Below, piece by piece: positions 12,782 through 15,658 of a stretch of 15,658 bases of DNA. Every line of letters begins with the position of its first letter. Position 1 is the stretch's first letter. The stretch is taken from positions 1-15,658 of the forward strand of contig JAQIBO010000422.1 in NCBI GenBank assembly GCA_027859055.1, read 5' to 3'. The translations under genes were made by a program, and so were the position numbers. The notes beneath the pieces were generated by a model. It ran no database searches, was not told the origin of the DNA, and saw nothing but the letters and a program-made list of their open reading frames with translations. This stretch comes from Spirochaeta sp. Its GTDB lineage: Bacteria; Spirochaetota; Spirochaetia; DSM-27196; Alkalispirochaetaceae.

Positions 12782-14368
12782 GTGGGCTCCGTCCTGGCGC
12801 TCTCCACAAAACGCCACCACAACTATCGGCTCCTTTCCATGCTGTGGATCCTTCTCGTCCTTGGCGGCCTCACGTTTTACCTGGTCCGAACCTACCAGGC
12901 GACGTATGAACTGGTGTCGGTCAGTTCCCGGAACGAAGCTGAGGTGCTCTCCCGCAGCATGAACTCGGCGATGCGCCGGGCCAGGACGGACATGGCGTGG
13001 GCGGAAACCGCGATGGGCAACGCGGCGTCATCGGAGGATCGTGCCGCAGTCGGCGCGTATCTTGCCGCGCAGACGCAACGCTTTCCCGAGATTCATGGCT
13101 ATGTCATGTATGGACCGGACGCGCGCCCGCTCATATCAACGATGGAAGCGAACCAGTTATGTGAGGGAGACCTCTCGTCGTACGTCGATGCCTCGACGCC
13201 GAACTACTCATACGGCGCCACCGTCGACTGCGCAAAGACCGGCACACGAACGATGCTGATGCATCGACTGCTGCAGGACTCCCGGGGGGAAACGGTCGGG
13301 ACGATCGCGGCGGTGATCAACCTCTCCTATTACGAACAACTGTTTTCACGGGTCGATGTTGGCCGGACCGGGATGGTCAGTATCCGCCGCACCGACACAA
13401 GTCGCCTTGTCGCCCGCTGGCCGATAGAACTTGAACGCATGAACAACATGGCGCCGGACATACCGCCGCAACAGATGATTGAAGGTGGGGCAACCCACGG
13501 GGTTGTCCGTTACGTCGGTGCGACCGACGGCGTTGAGCGGATATTCGCCTACCGTCGCGTCGAAAATGATCCGTTCTATGTTTTGATTGGCCGCGGCTAC
13601 GATGAGCAATTTGCATCATGGCGCACGATCAGTGCGATCGCTGCCGCGGCGGCGTTGATGATGGTTCTGATGACGCTGCTCCTGCTGCGCCGTCTCAACC
13701 AGGAAACCGCAGATCTTGTGACCGCGGATGCGGTCCTTCGCAAGGCGTTAACCGACAAAGAGGGCCTGATCCGTGAGCTGCTGCATCGAACGAACAACTC
13801 CTTACAGGTGATCCGCTCGCTTGTGCAGCTTGAGCTGATCACCGACGAAGCCACCGGTAACCGAACCGCTCCCGAGCGGTTGGACTATCGTATCGGCGTT
13901 CTGTCACTTGTGCAGCAGATGCTGCGCGAGGAGAACAACTACACGTGGATTCCCCTTCACACCTATCTGGAAAAAATCCGGACTGAACTGCTCCAAACAC
14001 ACCCGCTCCCTGTGGGGGCGACGTGTGAGATTCACTGTCCGGAAACAAAACTGCTCCTCGATGCTGCGACACCCATCGGGCTTATTGTCGGGGAGCTGTG
14101 CTATCTGAGCGCAACGTCGACCGGCTCCCAACCCACCGGATCGGTCGGGAGCCGGATCGATCTTACGGTGAGACGGGATGATACTGAAACCATTACGATG
14201 GTATACGCCGACACACGGGCGTTCGTTCCCGACGATGACACGGTCCGGCTGATCACATCGCTGGGGGAACACCAGCTGGCCGGCTCGGTCGCGTTCGAGA
14301 CGGACGAACAGTTCAGGTGCACCGTTACATTCAAGCCGGATAGATACGCTCCGAGAGTCGTACCGTGA
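12782..14368 (+). CDS. Cache-type membrane sensor kinase, HisKA_2 family, degenerate ATPase domain
   Basis: A 528-residue protein. Transmembrane helix 1 (about 20-36), a periplasmic Cache-like sensor (about 45-278, including RVDVGRTGMVSIRR and FAYRRVENDPFYVLIGRGYD), helix 2 (about 283-302), a coiled linker, then a HisKA_2 region with LIRELLHRTNNSLQVIRSLV, where His335 is the expected phospho-acceptor. The ATPase domain is unusual: the N-box reads PIGLIVGELCYLSA where IVNEL-xTNA is normal, the DDGxG motif is replaced by YADTRAF, and no glycine-rich lid is seen before HQLAGSVAF. It may be a pseudokinase or depend on another kinase. The GTG start at 12782 follows GAGGGG; ATG at 12839 would begin inside helix 1. 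The stop overlaps the next start by four bases (GTGA). Confidence 0.85.
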   Translation: MGSVLALSTKRHHNYRLLSMLWILLVLGGLTFYLVRTYQATYELVSVSSRNEAEVLSRSMNSAMRRARTDMAWAETAMGNAASSEDRAAVGAYLAAQTQRFPEIHGYVMYGPDARPLISTMEANQLCEGDLSSYVDASTPNYSYGATVDCAKTGTRTMLMHRLLQDSRGETVGTIAAVINLSYYEQLFSRVDVGRTGMVSIRRTDTSRLVARWPIELERMNNMAPDIPPQQMIEGGATHGVVRYVGATDGVERIFAYRRVENDPFYVLIGRGYDEQFASWRTISAIAAAAALMMVLMTLLLLRRLNQETADLVTADAVLRKALTDKEGLIRELLHRTNNSLQVIRSLVQLELITDEATGNRTAPERLDYRIGVLSLVQQMLREENNYTWIPLHTYLEKIRTELLQTHPLPVGATCEIHCPETKLLLDAATPIGLIVGELCYLSATSTGSQPTGSVGSRIDLTVRRDDTETITMVYADTRAFVPDDDTVRLITSLGEHQLAGSVAFETDEQFRCTVTFKPDRYAPRVVP

Positions 14369-14730
14369 GGATTCTGGTCGTTGAAGATGAGGCTATCACC
14401 GCGATCGTCTTAACGCGCAACCTGGAGAAACTCGGGTACTCCGTGATCGGCACCGCCGCGTCCGGCGAACAGGCGTGTGAGCTCGCCGCGTCATGCGGCC
14501 CGGACGCCATCGTCATGGATATCGGGTTGGCCGGCGAGATGGACGGCATAACCGCTGCGCTGACGATCCGCCGGGAACTCAACGCACCGATCGTGTTTGC
14601 CTCCGGCTACAACACCGCGGAGATAATAGAACGCACAGGCAGCATTCCCAACTCGGCGTTTCTCGGAAAGCCGGTCGACCCGCAGAAGATTCACGCTGCG
14701 TTTGAGCAACTTCTTCGCGCTGAAGCGTAA
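14365..14730 (+). CDS. CheY-like single-domain response regulator
   Basis: A 121-residue receiver with no effector domain. It has Glu7/Asp8 (ILVVEDEA), phospho-acceptor Asp52 (AIVMDIGLAGEMDG), Ser80 (IVFASGYN) and Lys102 (FLGKPVD), so all active-site residues are present. The start is a GTG inside the last codons of the sensor kinase gene (GTGA overlap), giving tight translational coupling and a cognate pair. Single-domain receivers of this type often follow HisKA_2 kinases and act as phosphate shuttles or by protein contact. The target is not indicated. It converges with the surface-protein fragment at 14767; no terminator hairpin is seen in the 36 bp between them. Confidence 0.9.
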   Translation: MRILVVEDEAITAIVLTRNLEKLGYSVIGTAASGEQACELAASCGPDAIVMDIGLAGEMDGITAALTIRRELNAPIVFASGYNTAEIIERTGSIPNSAFLGKPVDPQKIHAAFEQLLRAEA

Positions 14731-14766
14731 GCGGCTCCGGTGCGCCAAAATGATACCGATTGATTG

Positions 14767-15186
14767 CTACGGCCGCGTACCTGTTCCTGGGGGCTGCCAG
14801 TTCAGATATGGATACGACGTGCCGTCGACGATGCCCCAGATAGTTCCGGTGCCGGTCGAGATGTCCCATCCTATTGAAAAGAAGGTGTTTAACGTCTGCA
14901 TTTCGGGGGTCGTCGGCAGAGGAGTGGCGCCGGTCGTGTCGTTTTTTCCGCTCGTCGTCTGGTCGTAGAAGTTGAAGTTCGGCGCTCCAAGTGCAACATT
15001 CTCCCCCAGGAACCCGTTACCCGCGTTGGGGATCGCGCCAATCGAAAAGCTCGTCTCAATTACACCCTCGTTCCTTCCAACGAAGCCACCAACACCGGCG
15101 GTCGCCTTGTCTACAAATCCCATGGTGTAGGAGTTTCGTATTGTCCCGGCACTGCCCACAAACGCGTATCCCCTGGTACCTTCGAA
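14767..15186 (-). pseudogene. C-terminal fragment of a GLUG-repeat surface protein
   Basis: The reverse strand is open after a TGA at 15189-15187 and ends at 14767. It starts with FEGTRGYAFVGSAGTIRNS, contains GLUG-like units (TIRNSYTMGFVDK, GVGGFVGRNEGVIETSFSIG) and ends with TIWGIVDGTSYPYLNWQ, a typical C-terminus of GLUG/beta-helix adhesin-like proteins. A GTG at 15159 is the first usable start, but no signal peptide or upstream repeats are present, while full proteins are hundreds of residues long. It is therefore read as the tail of a truncated secreted protein; expression from the GTG cannot be excluded. Confidence 0.65.
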
Positions 15187-15384
15187 TCAAAACGCATAGG
15201 TTTCCAAATCGACCACTACAAGGTTTTCACCAACCATAAAGAGATAGTCCGTATCCGTGAACTGAACGGAGCCGTCGTTGAACGCGCTCCGCCCCCTGCC
15301 CGCCAGGAACCGCCGAAGCCGAGAGTATTGATCTTCCGGATCAACGCGGGGAGCATCGGTATACCTACACTTAAGAGCCGGTGG
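15187..15384 (-). pseudogene. Unrecognised C-terminal protein fragment
   Basis: A 65-codon open stretch between in-frame stops on the reverse strand, with no ATG near its beginning. It reads CRYTDAPRVDPEDQYSRLRR, later FTDTDYLFMVGENLVVVDLE, and ends ETYAF-stop, the same frame as the GLUG fragment that follows. The composition looks like a real soluble protein end. I do not recognise the family. Because it has no start and is squeezed between two other C-terminal pieces, it is listed as a remnant. Confidence 0.4.
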
Positions 15385-15401
15385 TCAAGACCTGGAACAC
15401 A

Positions 15402-15658
15402 CTAGTTTTCATAGGCCCCGACGCGTGGCGGGTTCACGCGCGGTGAACCGTTAATATCCTGTGGCACGTCGACGAGGTAGTCGTCACCAACGACAATGGC
15501 TCCCGGCTTATACCACGTCGTCTCAGTTATCAATGAAGCCAGGTCGAGATTTGGATCGGAGTCGGCGTTGTTGTTCGCAAACACATAGGTATTCAAGTTG
15601 GTGGCGGTAGGTTCTGCGAATGCGCCGCCGGTGTCGTTTTCGATCACCGAGGTGAGAC
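15402..15658 (-). CDS. C-terminus of a choice-of-anchor Q beta-helix protein (cut by window edge)
   Basis: The reverse strand is open from the right edge to a TAG at 15402, giving 85 residues. It contains NLNTYVFANNNADSDPNLD, then a proline-rich stretch, and ends DINGSPRVNPPRVGAYEN. The DxxGxPR...xVGAYE ending is the signature of secreted right-handed beta-helix proteins with the choice-of-anchor Q domain. Such proteins are exported and often anchored at the surface. A GTG at 15647 is an internal codon rather than the real start, since the frame continues to the edge. Whether the N-terminal part is intact lies outside the window. Confidence 0.75.
   Translation of the reverse strand, partial: LTSVIENDTGGAFAEPTATNLNTYVFANNNADSDPNLDLASLITETTWYKPGAIVVGDDYLVDVPQDINGSPRVNPPRVGAYEN

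Overview
The window looks like chromosomal DNA of a free-living spirochaete (Spirochaetota, Spirochaeta-like) or a similar environmental Gram-negative bacterium. I infer this from the moderately high G+C, the density of receiver/PAS/HisKA_2 signalling genes, and the style of the receiver-PAS proteins. No rRNA, tRNA, CRISPR array or insertion sequence is visible. The taxon is an inference from protein style, not from a marker gene.

Region 1 (1-4879) is an envelope/sulfur-stress neighbourhood. A minus-strand operon encodes three membrane-associated SHOCT-domain proteins and then an OmpR-type response regulator cut by the left edge. Across a ~400-bp gap, a plus-strand SHOCT protein (1762-2193) is a paralogue of the largest operon protein: both carry an LGDxVMG block followed by EQHEWMDxMMGG. 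Downstream on the plus strand are a METTL7/UbiE-like SAM methyltransferase, an ArsR-rhodanese fusion repressor with a palindromic operator over its own promoter and start codon, a DsrE-family sulfur-transfer protein, and a duplicated DUF305 protein. Met/His-rich exported proteins together with sulfane-sulfur genes suggest handling of a thiophilic metal (copper) or of reactive sulfur; this is inference.

Region 2 (4995-5690) is a VapC/Phd-type toxin-antitoxin pair with its own promoter and a perfect 18-bp palindrome at the predicted transcription start. Region 3 (5775-9309) is a sensory region in decay. It holds an intact LOV blue-light receptor with a canonical GRNCRFLQ loop, a small coupled ORF, the orphan C-terminal tail of a chemoreceptor, a membrane GGDEF-EAL gene broken by a -1 frameshift in a C run and lacking the EITE/DDFGTG part of its EAL domain, and a receiver-PAS-PAS-HisKA_2 kinase gene with a series of internal deletions.

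Region 4 (9310-14730) is mostly intact: a receiver-PAS-PAS-PAS protein with a five-cysteine cluster and no output domain, an MIO-type aromatic amino acid ammonia-lyase, and a divergent Cache-type HisKA_2 sensor kinase overlapping a CheY-like receiver gene. The kinase has an unusually degenerate ATP-binding domain. Region 5 (14767-15658, minus strand) holds C-terminal pieces of secreted repeat proteins (GLUG type and choice-of-anchor Q type) with an unidentified fragment between them. This suggests a second decaying locus.
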